DNA of 64,000 nt from Maribacter sp. 4G9 (GCF_002742265.1 NZ_MDGL01000160.1:1-64000); one strand, 5' to 3'; counted from the first letter of the stretch, positions 22,501-29,162 are shown. The notes: generated from the letters alone by a model not told the origin. Translations and numbers: made by a program.

Positions 22501-23922
22501 CATTTTACCTTCTACACCTGTAAGGAAAAGTATAGGTGTAAAAACTATAAGGATAATGATCTGCCCGAAAAAAGCAGAACCCATCATCGTGGTTCCGGCA
22601 TCATAGGCTACTTTATCCATTACGCCTTGATTGAATTTTAGCTTTCCAGACCTAATCCGTTTTTGGATCTCATACACCGTTCCTTCTATAATAATCACGG
22701 CACCATCTATAATAATCCCAAAGTCTATAGCTCCCAAGCTCATTAAGTTTGCCCATACATTAAATTGCTTCATTAATATAAAGGCAAAAAGCAAGGACAA
22801 CGGTATGGTCGTGGCCGTTATGATGCCACCTCTTAAACTACCCAACAATAAAACAAGGGCAAATATCACGATTAGGGCGCCTTCCAGTAAATTGGTTTTA
22901 ACGGTATCGGTCGTTCTGGCAATTAGCTCACTACGATCAATGATAGGGGCGATAGTGAGACCTTCTGGCAGGGATTTTTCAATTTCTGCCATACGATTCT
23001 TAACATTTTGAATAACCGCATTAGGGTTTGAACCTTTTAGCATCATTATTATTCCTCCCACGGCTTCCTTACCGTCTTGCGTAAAAGCACCATAACGTAC
23101 CTGATTCCCAAAATGGACGCGTGTTGCAACATCTCCAATAGTTACGGGAATGTTGCCCTCGTTAATAATCGAAATATCTTTAATGTCTTCCAAAGAGCGA
23201 ATAAGACCTTCACCTCTTATGAAATTTGACATTTTATTTTTTTCTATGTAAGCACCGCCTGTATTCACATTGTTCCGAGCGAGAGCCTCATACACTTGTG
23301 AAATACTAATACCCAAACTATTCAACTTATCTGGGTTGACAGCGACCTCGTACTGTTTAATACTGCCTCCATAAGAGTTGACCTCTACCACGCCTTCCAG
23401 TAATGTGAGTTGTCGTTTGATAACCCAATCTTGCACGGTGCGCAGTTCCATAGGCGAATACTTGTTTTCAAAACCCTCCTCTGGCTTTATAGTGTATTCA
23501 TAGATCTGACCTAAACCAGTAGAGATGGGACCCATAGATGGACTTCCAAATTTTTCAGGGATAGATTCGCCCAGTTCGTTTAGTTTTTCCTGTACCAGCT
23601 GTCGAGGAAGATAGGTTCCCATATCGTCTTCAAAAACGATAGTAACTACGGAAAGGCCAAAGCGTGAGATAGATCTTATTTCTGTAACGCCTGGTAAATT
23701 ACCCATAGATAGTTCTACGGGATAGGTTACGAACTGTTCAATATCTTCCGTTCCCAAATTGGGCGATTGTGTGATGACTTGCACTTGATTATTGGTAATA
23801 TCTGGCACAGACCCAAGATTTACCGTTGCCATTGACCAGATACCGACACCTATAAGAGTCAATGTAAACAGACCGATTATAAATTTGTTATTGATTGAAA
23901 AATCAATGATTTTGTTAATCAT
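19501..23922 (-). CDS. czcA: CzcA-type RND metal pump fused to CzcC/TolC-like channel
   Basis: 1473 residues from ATG 23922 (MINKIIDFSINNKF); an upstream in-frame ATG at 24000 adds 26 residues unlike the family and is rejected. Residues 1 to about 1040 are a complete heavy-metal RND pump: first span, two periplasmic porter domains, and the proton-relay helix GAIDFGIIIDGAVIIIEG with its two Asp residues. After a basic linker (KRRERKDQNK) and a hydrophobic signal-like stretch, residues about 1090-1473 are an outer-membrane efflux protein (two helical repeats). Family members with a fused TolC part are known in Bacteroidota. How one chain would reach two membranes, unless cleaved, is open. Confidence 0.93.
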   Translation of the reverse strand: MINKIIDFSINNKFIIGLFTLTLIGVGIWSMATVNLGSVPDITNNQVQVITQSPNLGTEDIEQFVTYPVELSMGNLPGVTEIRSISRFGLSVVTIVFEDDMGTYLPRQLVQEKLNELGESIPEKFGSPSMGPISTGLGQIYEYTIKPEEGFENKYSPMELRTVQDWVIKRQLTLLEGVVEVNSYGGSIKQYEVAVNPDKLNSLGISISQVYEALARNNVNTGGAYIEKNKMSNFIRGEGLIRSLEDIKDISIINEGNIPVTIGDVATRVHFGNQVRYGAFTQDGKEAVGGIIMMLKGSNPNAVIQNVKNRMAEIEKSLPEGLTIAPIIDRSELIARTTDTVKTNLLEGALIVIFALVLLLGSLRGGIITATTIPLSLLFAFILMKQFNVWANLMSLGAIDFGIIIDGAVIIIEGTVYEIQKRIRSGKLKFNQGVMDKVAYDAGTTMMGSAFFGQIIILIVFTPILFLTGVEGKMFKPMAYTFGFAMIGAIILCLTYVPMMSALFMKPVQNTKSWFGKFERWLEKISDKIIGAIHSAYKPLLKGALRLKLIVLSSSAVLLIIAGFIFSNMGGEFVPQLDEGDIAMQAFIRPGSSLTESIEVSKKIETILLENFPEIKTVTARIGVADIPTDPMPMDIADMYIILNKDMDEWTTASTKEGLIEAIRDKLDDELVGVNLSFTQPVELRFNELLEGVREDIAVKLYGEDLEVLSDKVQEMAAIIKTVPGAGDVSAERTAGLPQMTVKFRRDKMAQYGLDIQKVNDYISTAFAGGTAGVIFEGEKRFDLVVRFDESHRKSIDDLRTMYIDLKDGSQVPIIEIAEIEYVPGPMQISRDNTYRRTYVGVNARGRDVESVVKDIQQKLDEELDLPSGYYITYGGEFENLQSAKDRLTIVVPIALFLIFVLLYFALKSFSQSLMIYIAIPLAAIGGVFALWLRDMPFSISAGVGFIVLFGVAVLNGLVLINRFNSLKEEGVTSIKDRIFQGTKERIRPIMLTATTDIFGFLPMAFSTSAGAEVQQPLATVVIGGMLTATLLTLIVLPVLYIFIEKRRERKDQNKIGSFNPQALTTILILGFMLGGTALAKAQQTQAPVPDLIVQDSITPITLSRAVEIAKENYPALKTSQLEIERQSALTGNAYDFGNTKVFTGGEEVADGQGIYTLIGIGQQNIDLLGIGAKKRLQQQRIQLAETAFDLSEIQIELEVKKAWSEAFQAKKKFVLYRELDSIYGQFAQSVELNFEVEAISRLEYAAARNQALQITNRFQQAETDYLIALQKLNLWLTPDTMYTVADEFEATEISVLETDDTLDEHPELSLSRKRIDEAQASYDAARASLLPQFNLQGGLQRVNGDSGFYTYQAGISIPLFSGPDRSRAKAAKLDAQIAETNAAFKQRELQSQYTQAQQNYTRWRDTWFFYKTEALPLAIDQRKGALLAYKEGALDYAAFTQIIRDAIQTEMDALDALDNYLEALFKLQYFQN

Positions 23923-24047
23923 AGATAAGGATGTTAATTCAGTTGAAATTCTTGTTGAGCACATTGAATAAAAAGCAATGCACAATGTTGACGAATCCAA
24001 TAGATGGACACGTCAAAACAGGATATAGCTATCCTATGAAAACTGGA

Positions 24048-24356
24048 TTATGCCCGAGGTGGCTGTAAAAGGGAAAGTGAAATATCCTTGCCCAAACTAT
24101 CGAAGTGGATAAAATTTTCTAGCGAAACGATAGGCTCGATGGGTTCAAAAATAGCCAAACGGAAATCGATGGTATGTGAATGACAGCATTGGCACTGGCA
24201 GAATGGGGAACACAGTTCACAGTCTTGTCCGTGTTCGCCATCGAAATCCATTACAGAAACGACCTGTGTGCCTTCATCAACACTGCTGGCATCGCTACAA
24301 GGCACGAAATTGAGTGCCAGAAAGTAGATGGATAATATAATCGCAAAAAATTTCAC
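24048..24356 (-). CDS. DUF6660-type small periplasmic metal-cluster protein
   Basis: 102 residues with a signal peptide (KFFAIILSIYFLALNFVPC). The centre holds DFDGEHGQDCELCSPFCQCQCCHSHTID, a Cys/His-dense patch able to bind soft metals, and the rest is proline-rich. Proteins of this kind stand directly before czcA-like genes in many Bacteroidota. First gene of the long efflux unit, 125 bases before CzcA-CzcC. A TACCTTTG box and a TGCAA-N5-TTGCA dyad lie just upstream. Confidence 0.75.
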   Translation of the reverse strand: MKFFAIILSIYFLALNFVPCSDASSVDEGTQVVSVMDFDGEHGQDCELCSPFCQCQCCHSHTIDFRLAIFEPIEPIVSLENFIHFDSLGKDISLSLLQPPRA

Positions 24357-24360
24357 CTTG

Positions 24361-24395
24361 CAAAGGTAAAAGAATTATAGTGCAATTGGGTTGCA
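24361..24395 (-). promoter_or_regulatory. possible promoter/operator of the efflux unit
   Basis: Minus-strand TACCTTTG at 24361-24368 and inverted repeat TGCAA-N5-TTGCA at 24381-24395. The -7 box is only four bases from the ATG at 24356, so it would give an almost leaderless transcript; this lowers confidence. Confidence 0.3.
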
Positions 24396-24477
24396 AAGAA
24401 TGGCTTTGAGCGTAGTTTTTTAAAAGGAACCTTTTTCGGCATTGTTTGATTTCTGCTTATCTTGATGTCTTATATTG

Positions 24478-24496
24478 AAAGTTCAAAAAAACGATG
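24478..24496 (+). repeat. cassette-junction motif, copy 20
   Basis: AAAGTTCAAAAAAACGATG; first copy right of the metal block; its ATG starts the TPR-like gene. Confidence 0.8.
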
Positions 24497-24802
24497 AGTA
24501 GTTTCGATACAATGGTTCAGAGAAATCTGATGGGCAAAAGGTTAGAGAAAGAAGGAAGGGTATTAGAAGCCAAAGCACTATATGAGGCCAATATTTCTGA
24601 AAGTTTTGAAGGAAGCTTTCCCTATAGAAGACTAGCAATCCTTTATAGGAAAGGAAAATATTCTAGAGAAGAAATTAGAGTCCTTGAAAAAGCGGTGTCT
24701 GTATTTCAATCACTTATCGAAACCGGTAGAGAAGATATTCGTCCAAAGCTAATTGAATTCAAGGAACGTTTGGAAAAAACAAAATTGTTAAACTCTAAAT
24801 AA
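24494..24802 (+). CDS. TPR-like helical protein
   Basis: 102 residues, almost entirely helical and charged. GKRLEKEGRVLEAKALYEANISESFEGSFPYRRLAILYRKGKYSREEIRVLEKAVSVF has the spacing of two tetratricopeptide-like helical pairs (A..LE..G...EA..LYE; P..RLA.LY...K...E). Such folds usually bind other proteins. The start codon is in motif copy 20 and the stop TAA is in copy 21. No partner is evident other than the following gene, three bases on. Confidence 0.65.
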   Translation: MSSFDTMVQRNLMGKRLEKEGRVLEAKALYEANISESFEGSFPYRRLAILYRKGKYSREEIRVLEKAVSVFQSLIETGREDIRPKLIEFKERLEKTKLLNSK

Positions 24803-24808
24803 AAGATG
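24790..24808 (+). repeat. cassette-junction motif, copy 21
   Basis: AAACTCTAAATAAAAGATG; contains the stop of the TPR-like gene and the ATG of the next gene. Confidence 0.6.
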
Positions 24809-25441
24809 GGTAATATCACTTTCATAAGCACGATTCACAAGGAAATTGGAAAAAGTAATGCTCATGAATTATATAAGATTATCAATAAATTAAGTCCAGA
24901 TGTGATTTTTTTGGAGGCAATAGAAGAAACTTATTCAGAATATGAAAATTATTTGTTTTCGACATATGGGGTATTTCATGGTAAATTGGAAATTTCCGCA
25001 ATTCAGAAATATAACTACAATACTTCCTTTCAATATATACCTGTCTGTGAAAATGGACTATCAGATGCATTTCATAAAAAAATCAAGTTAGTTAGTCAAA
25101 ATACAGAACTACGAAAATTGATTGATAATTTTAATTATTTAGCGGCAGGAAATGGATTTGAATTCCTTAATAGTCTGGAATGTATAAATCTTCAAGAAGA
25201 TATGAGGGTGTTGGAAAGTTTGATTTTAAATAATACCGAGTTAGATAAAACAGTTATGGCCGACATTGAAGCCTATGAAAAGCCCATGATGCATAATATC
25301 TATTCCTATTGCATCAATAACAATTTCAGTTCTGCAATATTTATGTGTGGTGCCGCACATAGAAAATCAATAATTGAAAAGATAGAAAAATCTAAGAACA
25401 AGAAGCGAGGGAACCTGTCATGGACTATTTATGGAAATTGA
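24806..25441 (+). CDS. TraB/TIKI-like hypothetical protein
   Basis: 211 residues, no signal peptide. It begins ITFISTIHKEIGKSNAHELYKII and contains PDVIFLEAIEE, and near the end AIFMCGAAHRKSIIEKIE. A first strand ending in a conserved His, an 'E' after VIFLE and a late G-x-x-H are the spaced landmarks of the EreA/TraB (TIKI) superfamily, metal-dependent hydrolases or their inactive relatives. This is a distant resemblance and not a firm call. Confidence 0.45.
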   Translation: MGNITFISTIHKEIGKSNAHELYKIINKLSPDVIFLEAIEETYSEYENYLFSTYGVFHGKLEISAIQKYNYNTSFQYIPVCENGLSDAFHKKIKLVSQNTELRKLIDNFNYLAAGNGFEFLNSLECINLQEDMRVLESLILNNTELDKTVMADIEAYEKPMMHNIYSYCINNNFSSAIFMCGAAHRKSIIEKIEKSKNKKRGNLSWTIYGN

Positions 25442-25514
25442 TCTGTATCCTTCCCTAATAGTGTAGCTTTTCCTTTTTTCAGCTCCTGGTAATTCAGATG
25501 TCGTAACTTTAACT

Positions 25515-25534
25515 GAGAGTACAAATAAAGGATT
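25515..25534 (+). repeat. cassette-junction motif, copy 22
   Basis: GAGAGTACAAATAAAGGATT followed by ATG at 25535, which opens a 15-codon leader frame. Confidence 0.6.
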
Positions 25535-25582
25535 ATGAGTGTAAAAACTGAGATGACAACCATAGAGAATGGAGATATCTGA
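25535..25582 (+). other. 15-codon leader frame overlapping the next gene
   Basis: The ATG directly after motif copy 22 opens MSVKTEMTTIENGDI and stops at 25582, 14 bases past the ATG (25569) of the PD-(D/E)XK gene in another frame. It may couple translation to that gene or show a small frameshift at its start. Confidence 0.35.
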
Positions 25583-26105
25583 TATACTTAAAATATTTAA
25601 CAAGTCCCTAACTTCTCTTTTCAAGTACGATAAATGGTTGATTGAAAATGATTTGAGCGAGCAGTGTATTACTCATAAACTGGCCGAGCATCTACAGAGG
25701 AACTTTCTTGGTTATAATGTAGACTGTGAGTACAATGGGAATATTGATAGTGAAGGCGGTAAAAAACGAATAGTCGCTGTCAAGCGTAATTTGAAAGAAA
25801 ACAATCTCATAAAAAGAAGCGAGGAATTAAGCGGACAAGATTTAATAAATAGGGCAGTCTTCCCCGATGTTATTATCCACAAAAGAGGATCAAATGAAAA
25901 TAATTTATGTATCATAGAAGTAAAAAAATCAACCAACAAGTCAGATTTCAAATATGATGAAATAAAGTTGTCGGCGTACACAACAGATTATTATGGCAAT
26001 GATTTAAAATATAAACTTGGAATATTTCTATGTATTGAAACTGGTACGTCTGATAAGGCTTTTGAAATAAAAACATTTATCAACGGAATGGAATATTCAT
26101 TTTAA
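25569..26105 (+). CDS. PD-(D/E)XK nuclease-like protein
   Basis: 178 residues. P99-D100 in RAVFPDVIIHKRG and E117-V-K119 in NLCIIEVKKS give the classic PD...ExK catalytic set, followed by the helix DEIKLSAYT and a final strand GIFLCIETG. The fold is that of restriction-like endonucleases, but no restriction, toxin or helicase partner is adjacent, so its target is unknown. The ATG at 25569 is the first that gives the whole domain; the usual motif-supported start at 25535 is out of frame. Confidence 0.7.
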   Translation: MEISDILKIFNKSLTSLFKYDKWLIENDLSEQCITHKLAEHLQRNFLGYNVDCEYNGNIDSEGGKKRIVAVKRNLKENNLIKRSEELSGQDLINRAVFPDVIIHKRGSNENNLCIIEVKKSTNKSDFKYDEIKLSAYTTDYYGNDLKYKLGIFLCIETGTSDKAFEIKTFINGMEYSF

Positions 26106-26122
26106 AATAGCCATTTTGGGTT

Positions 26123-26141
26123 AAAGTTCAAATTAAGGATG
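26123..26141 (+). repeat. cassette-junction motif, copy 23
   Basis: AAAGTTCAAATTAAGGATG; its ATG starts the next gene. Confidence 0.75.
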
Positions 26142-26675
26142 ACAGAAGGATTTAATCTTATTCCAGTAATTTCCGGCGTGATTGGAGCCTTAATTGGAGC
26201 AACTTCTGCTAATTACTTTGCCTCGAAATCTAGAAAATCCAATCAGACTTTTGAGTTTCATAAAGAATTTAATAGCACGTCTTTTTCAAAATATCGAAGT
26301 GAAGCCTACTTGTTGATTAAAAATCACCCTAACAAAAACTATGATGAGCTTTGGGAAGAAGAGTTCCATGGCAATAACGAAGTTAGGACCATTAGTTTAT
26401 ATATGATCATGAGATTTTACCAAAGATTATGGTTGGCGATAAAATATGATAAAATTGACAATCAAATTGCACCAGATCTCTTTGGTGAAGTCTTTGTTTG
26501 GTGGTACTATTTCTCCTTTGAAAAAAACCTAGTTGAAGGGACATCATGGACAGCAGGGGGACAAATGTTACAGTTAGAAAGATGGTTTCAAAAAAACATG
26601 AATGTAGTTATTTATAAGAACGAAATGAATAACGCCTTGGAAAGGTTGATAGCTATTTCAAATAAAGTTCAATAA
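26139..26675 (+). CDS. single-span membrane protein of unknown function
   Basis: 178 residues. One N-terminal span (LIPVISGVIGALIGATSANYFA) anchors a basic then mixed cytosolic part with several aromatic stretches (YLMIMRFYQRLWLAI-like and VWWYYFSFEKNL). This topology, an N-terminal glycine-zipper-like anchor with a helical domain behind it, recalls DUF4760-type proteins of mobile DNA, but I do not claim the family. The last residues KVQ and the stop codon are encoded by motif copy 24. Confidence 0.6.
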   Translation: MTEGFNLIPVISGVIGALIGATSANYFASKSRKSNQTFEFHKEFNSTSFSKYRSEAYLLIKNHPNKNYDELWEEEFHGNNEVRTISLYMIMRFYQRLWLAIKYDKIDNQIAPDLFGEVFVWWYYFSFEKNLVEGTSWTAGGQMLQLERWFQKNMNVVIYKNEMNNALERLIAISNKVQ

Positions 26676-26682
26676 AACGATT
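26664..26682 (+). repeat. cassette-junction motif, copy 24 (last of array)
   Basis: AAAGTTCAATAAAACGATT; holds the stop of the upstream gene. No gene follows; the gene-free stretch to tRNA-Met begins here. Confidence 0.75.
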
Positions 26683-27218
26683 AAATCTATGCTTAAACTT
26701 AATGCTGTTTAAAGTATAACCCTACCCTTTTTATGGAAGGCTACATAGAAAATACATTTTCTAAATAGTGATAAAATGTATCGAGTTGAACATCTACAGC
26801 AACATTCGCGAAATTACCAGAGTCCTTTTTAAAAACGGTATTGCCTGATGAAGTGCAAACGCCGGACATAGTATACCGCCCGCGCCGGGTAAAGTTTACC
26901 ACTTAAATACGCATGGCAGCCTAACCTATATCAGCAGTTTCAATAATTATTGCTATGCTCACGTTAATCCGGTGCTCGTGGTTCAATTTGACCGGCTCAT
27001 CCACTATTATCTATAGTGGTGTAAAACGATTACTCCCCATGTTTTTAAAATGACATCGGACTACATATCAAATCAATAGGTGAGATTGGCAAGACTTTTG
27101 GGTAAAAGTCCGGTTCTTTCAGCTTTTAAATTTTATTAACGCTGTATATCAATAGATTGATATTGATTTTTATGGGAAGATTTATTTCAATAAATGTTGT
27201 ACATATGTTGTACAGAAG
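26683..27218. other. gene-free stretch between the array and tRNA-Met
   Basis: No convincing frame on either strand. The part from about 26780 to 27000 looks GC-richer than its surroundings and contains short coding-like runs broken by stops, so it may be remains of an old element. Visible items are a 7-bp hairpin (CCACTAT-N5-ATAGTGG, 27001-27019), a partial AAAACGATTA near 27023 and a direct repeat of ATGTTGTACA at about 27194 and 27206. Confidence 0.4.
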
Positions 27219-27249
27219 AAAAAAACCCAAGAGGCTAATCTTGGGTTTT
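27219..27249 (-). terminator. terminator of tRNA-Met
   Basis: Minus strand: AAAACCCAAGA, 6-base loop, TCTTGGGTTTT, then a T run. Perfect stem 15 bases past the tRNA 3' end. Confidence 0.85.
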
Positions 27250-27263
27250 CCTTTGTTTATTTG

Positions 27264-27337
27264 TAGCGAGAGAGGGACTTGAACCCTCGGCCTCCGGGTT
27301 ATGAATCCGACGCTCTAACCAGCTGAGCTACCTCGCC
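27264..27337 (-). tRNA. tRNA-Met (CAT)
   Basis: 74 bases. Acceptor 5' strand GGCGAGG pairs with TCTCGCT plus discriminator A; D-arm AGCTCAGCTGGTTAGAGC, anticodon loop TTCATAA with anticodon CAT, T-arm GAGGG-TTCAAGT-CCCTC. The tRNA begins with a paired G (wobble with T72), and lacks the C1 mismatch of initiators, so it is the elongator type. Its 3' end faces the accessory region, the usual geometry of an island insertion site. Confidence 0.95.
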
Positions 27338-27356
27338 ATGGTATTTTTTGCGGCTG

Positions 27357-27387
27357 CAAATATAGAGTTTAATTTTTTGTTCATCAA
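27357..27387 (-). promoter_or_regulatory. promoter of tRNA-Met
   Basis: Minus strand TTG (27385-27387), 20-base spacer, TATATTTG (27357-27364): both elements of the Bacteroidota promoter at normal spacing, 19 bases before the tRNA. Confidence 0.65.
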
Positions 27388-27470
27388 CATTAGTCGGCTA
27401 AAAAATAATAAGCTTCTTTTATTTTTTTATCATGTAGAAATATATATATTGGGCGCATAAAGATGATCGA

Positions 27471-27854
27471 ATGAGCGATAAAATTAAATTTGAGATAGAA
27501 TACGTTATACAATCTTCTCCCCAACTGTTGTATCAATATTTGGTGACTCCCTCAGGACTTTCCGAGTGGTTTGCCGATAATGTCAATTCCAGGGGTGAAA
27601 AATATATGTTCATTTGGGACGGTGCCGAGGAAGAGGCCAAATTATTAAAAAGAAAATCCGATGAGTTTGTACGGTTTTCTTGGACTGAAAGCAATGATGA
27701 TTCCTATTTTGAAATGAAGATTATTGTGGACGAAATAACTAAGGATGTTTCTCTGTTCATTACCGATTTTGCGGAGGAAGACGAAGTTGACGAGGCAAAA
27801 ATGTTATGGGAAAATCAAATATCCGATTTAAAGCAGGTACTTGGTTCAAAATAA
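27471..27854 (+). CDS. START-like/SRPBCC domain protein
   Basis: 127 residues, full length for the single-domain START-like family of Bacteroidota (AHSA1-related). It shows the typical opening IKFEIEYVIQSSPQLLYQYLVTPSGLSEWFAD, the strand FIWDGAEEEAKLL and the C-terminal helix MLWENQISDLKQVLG. Probably a small lipid- or hydrophobe-binding fold; no ligand is known. The first core gene after the tRNA, followed by an intrinsic terminator at 27881. Confidence 0.85.
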   Translation: MSDKIKFEIEYVIQSSPQLLYQYLVTPSGLSEWFADNVNSRGEKYMFIWDGAEEEAKLLKRKSDEFVRFSWTESNDDSYFEMKIIVDEITKDVSLFITDFAEEDEVDEAKMLWENQISDLKQVLGSK

Positions 27855-27872
27855 AATTCCCTTGGTAAACCG

Positions 27873-27880
27873 TATCTTTG
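27873..27880 (+). promoter_or_regulatory. -7 box before aminotransferase gene
   Basis: TATCTTTG, exact -7 consensus. Predicted transcription would begin inside the following terminator hairpin, so transcripts from here could not form it. Confidence 0.45.
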
Positions 27881-27906
27881 GGCCTTTAATGTAAAGGCCT
27901 TTTTTT
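27881..27906 (+). terminator. terminator of START-like gene
   Basis: GGCCTTTA-ATG-TAAAGGCC followed by seven T; the T run ends directly at the next ATG (27907). Confidence 0.7.
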
Positions 27907-28752
27907 ATGATAAATTTTAATGGTGAACTGTATAGGGATGACGATACTATTTTAAACCATGACAATCGTGGTTTTTTATACGGTGATGCACTTTTTGAGA
28001 CTATTCGAGTTGTAAATGGCCATATTTATTTTCTTGAAGATCATTATTTGAGACTCATGTCCTCCATGCGGATTTTACGTATGGAAATCCCCATGAATTT
28101 TACGATGGAATTCTTTGAAGATGAAATCAAAAAAACCACGCGGGCAAACGAAAATGCCCAAGGTCATAGAATCCGCTTTTCCGTGTTTAGAAATAGTGGG
28201 GGGCTATATACTCCAAAAACCAATGATACTTCCTATGTGGTGAGTGCCAAAAAACTAGAAACCCCGTTTTATGTTTTGGACGAATTACCTTATGAAGTGG
28301 AACTTTTTAAGGACTTCTTTGTGAATAAGGGCATGCTCGCCAATTTAAAAACGAACAATAAGGTCCTACATGTGGTTGCAGGAACATTTGCCAAGGAAAA
28401 TGATTATGCGAATTGTTTGCTGTTGAACCTTGAAAAGTCTGTAGTGGAGGCCATTAACGGGAATTTATTCTTGGTTTCTGGGAATACCATTAAGACACCG
28501 CCCTTAAAAGATGGTTGTTTGGATGGCATTATTCGAAAAAAATTGATTTCTGCTTTAAAGGATGATGAACATCTAAAAGTGGTGGAAGAAAGTATTTCTC
28601 CTTTTGAACTTCAAAAGGCAGATGAAATTTTTATCACCAATACTATTAGCGGCATTATTCCAGTGACCAAATACCGCAAAAAGGAGTACAATTCTGATAT
28701 TGCAAAAAAGCTTGTGGGAAGATTGAATGTCCTTGCTAGATTGACCGTTTAA
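27907..28752 (+). CDS. PLP-dependent aminotransferase class IV
   Basis: 281 residues. Conserved blocks of fold-type IV enzymes are visible: RGFLYGDALFETIRV near 22-36, the likely PLP lysine region NLKTNNKVLHVV near 147-158, VVEAINGNLFLVSG and the signature TPPLKDGCLDGIIRKKL, and the final ITNTISGIIPVTKY. Candidates are branched-chain aminotransferase, D-amino-acid aminotransferase or 4-amino-4-deoxychorismate lyase; the short C-terminus and absence of pabB nearby leave the choice open. Begins immediately after a terminator stem and so depends on its own promoter. Confidence 0.88.
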   Translation: MINFNGELYRDDDTILNHDNRGFLYGDALFETIRVVNGHIYFLEDHYLRLMSSMRILRMEIPMNFTMEFFEDEIKKTTRANENAQGHRIRFSVFRNSGGLYTPKTNDTSYVVSAKKLETPFYVLDELPYEVELFKDFFVNKGMLANLKTNNKVLHVVAGTFAKENDYANCLLLNLEKSVVEAINGNLFLVSGNTIKTPPLKDGCLDGIIRKKLISALKDDEHLKVVEESISPFELQKADEIFITNTISGIIPVTKYRKKEYNSDIAKKLVGRLNVLARLTV

Positions 28753-28852
28753 TCTGCAAAATCCAAAAAAAAATTACATCCCAACTTTTATTTAGATAAC
28801 CGGCCATAGATATTAAAATAGGGTAACCTTTACGTATTTAGTTATCAATACA

Positions 28853-28969
28853 ATGTCCAATTTAAGAACCTACCAATGTACTGATTCATTTACCCGATGC
28901 CTTCATTGTGCAAATTGCAAGGAAACCAAGCTATTTGTAAACATTACTGCTTCGTCACAGAAAAAGTAA
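28853..28969 (+). CDS. possible 38-residue Cys-rich peptide
   Basis: The ATG at 28853 opens MSNLRTYQCTDSFTRCLHCA with cysteines at 9, 16, 19 and 22 (C-x6-C-x2-C-x2-C), then a basic tail, TAA at 28967-28969. It lies alone in a 411-base gap. The closely spaced Cys residues suggest a metal-binding peptide, but codon evidence is too short to be sure. Confidence 0.3.
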   Translation: MSNLRTYQCTDSFTRCLHCANCKETKLFVNITASSQKK

Positions 28970-29112
28970 CGGCGTAAGCTTTTGCTCATTTCTTAACCGG
29001 AACGGATATATTGAATATCTTAATAGTTACAAAAGGGATACCTTTCACAGAACATCATTTAGATACTTTATACCTGTAATTTCGTATTTAATTATTGGGG
29101 TAGTTGAACTTT

Positions 29113-29154
29113 GCTAACTGCTAACTGCTAACTGCTAACTGCTAACTGCTAACT
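29113..29154. repeat. six tandem copies of GCTAACT
   Basis: Six perfect 7-base units, eight bases from the end of the yqgE gene. One and a half related units (CTAACTGCTAAC) occur at 58591-58602. A 7-base unit number can vary by slippage. Confidence 0.9.
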
Positions 29155-29162
29155 GGAATCGC

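Noticed and set aside
22321-23011. Plus-strand open frames opposite czcA
   Set aside because: Mirror frames of a conserved long gene, without family resemblance or start signals.
767-26682. Motif copies as classical integron attC sites
   Set aside because: No inverted R'/R'' pairs, no long imperfect hairpins, and copies are only about 19 bases; upstream bases differ from copy to copy. No IntI gene is seen.
767-26682. Motif as a mere ribosome-binding region
   Set aside because: A-rich starts are normal in Bacteroidota, but the fixed GTTC and CGAT parts, copies without a following gene, and the copy at the end of a reverse gene go beyond that. A role in translation is still possible.
26815-26905. 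Possible coding piece in the gap before tRNA-Met
   Set aside because: Short runs of about 25 codons in different frames broken by stops; no family recognised, so not reported as a gene.
29113-29154. CRISPR array
   Set aside because: Units of seven bases without spacers; a simple tandem repeat.
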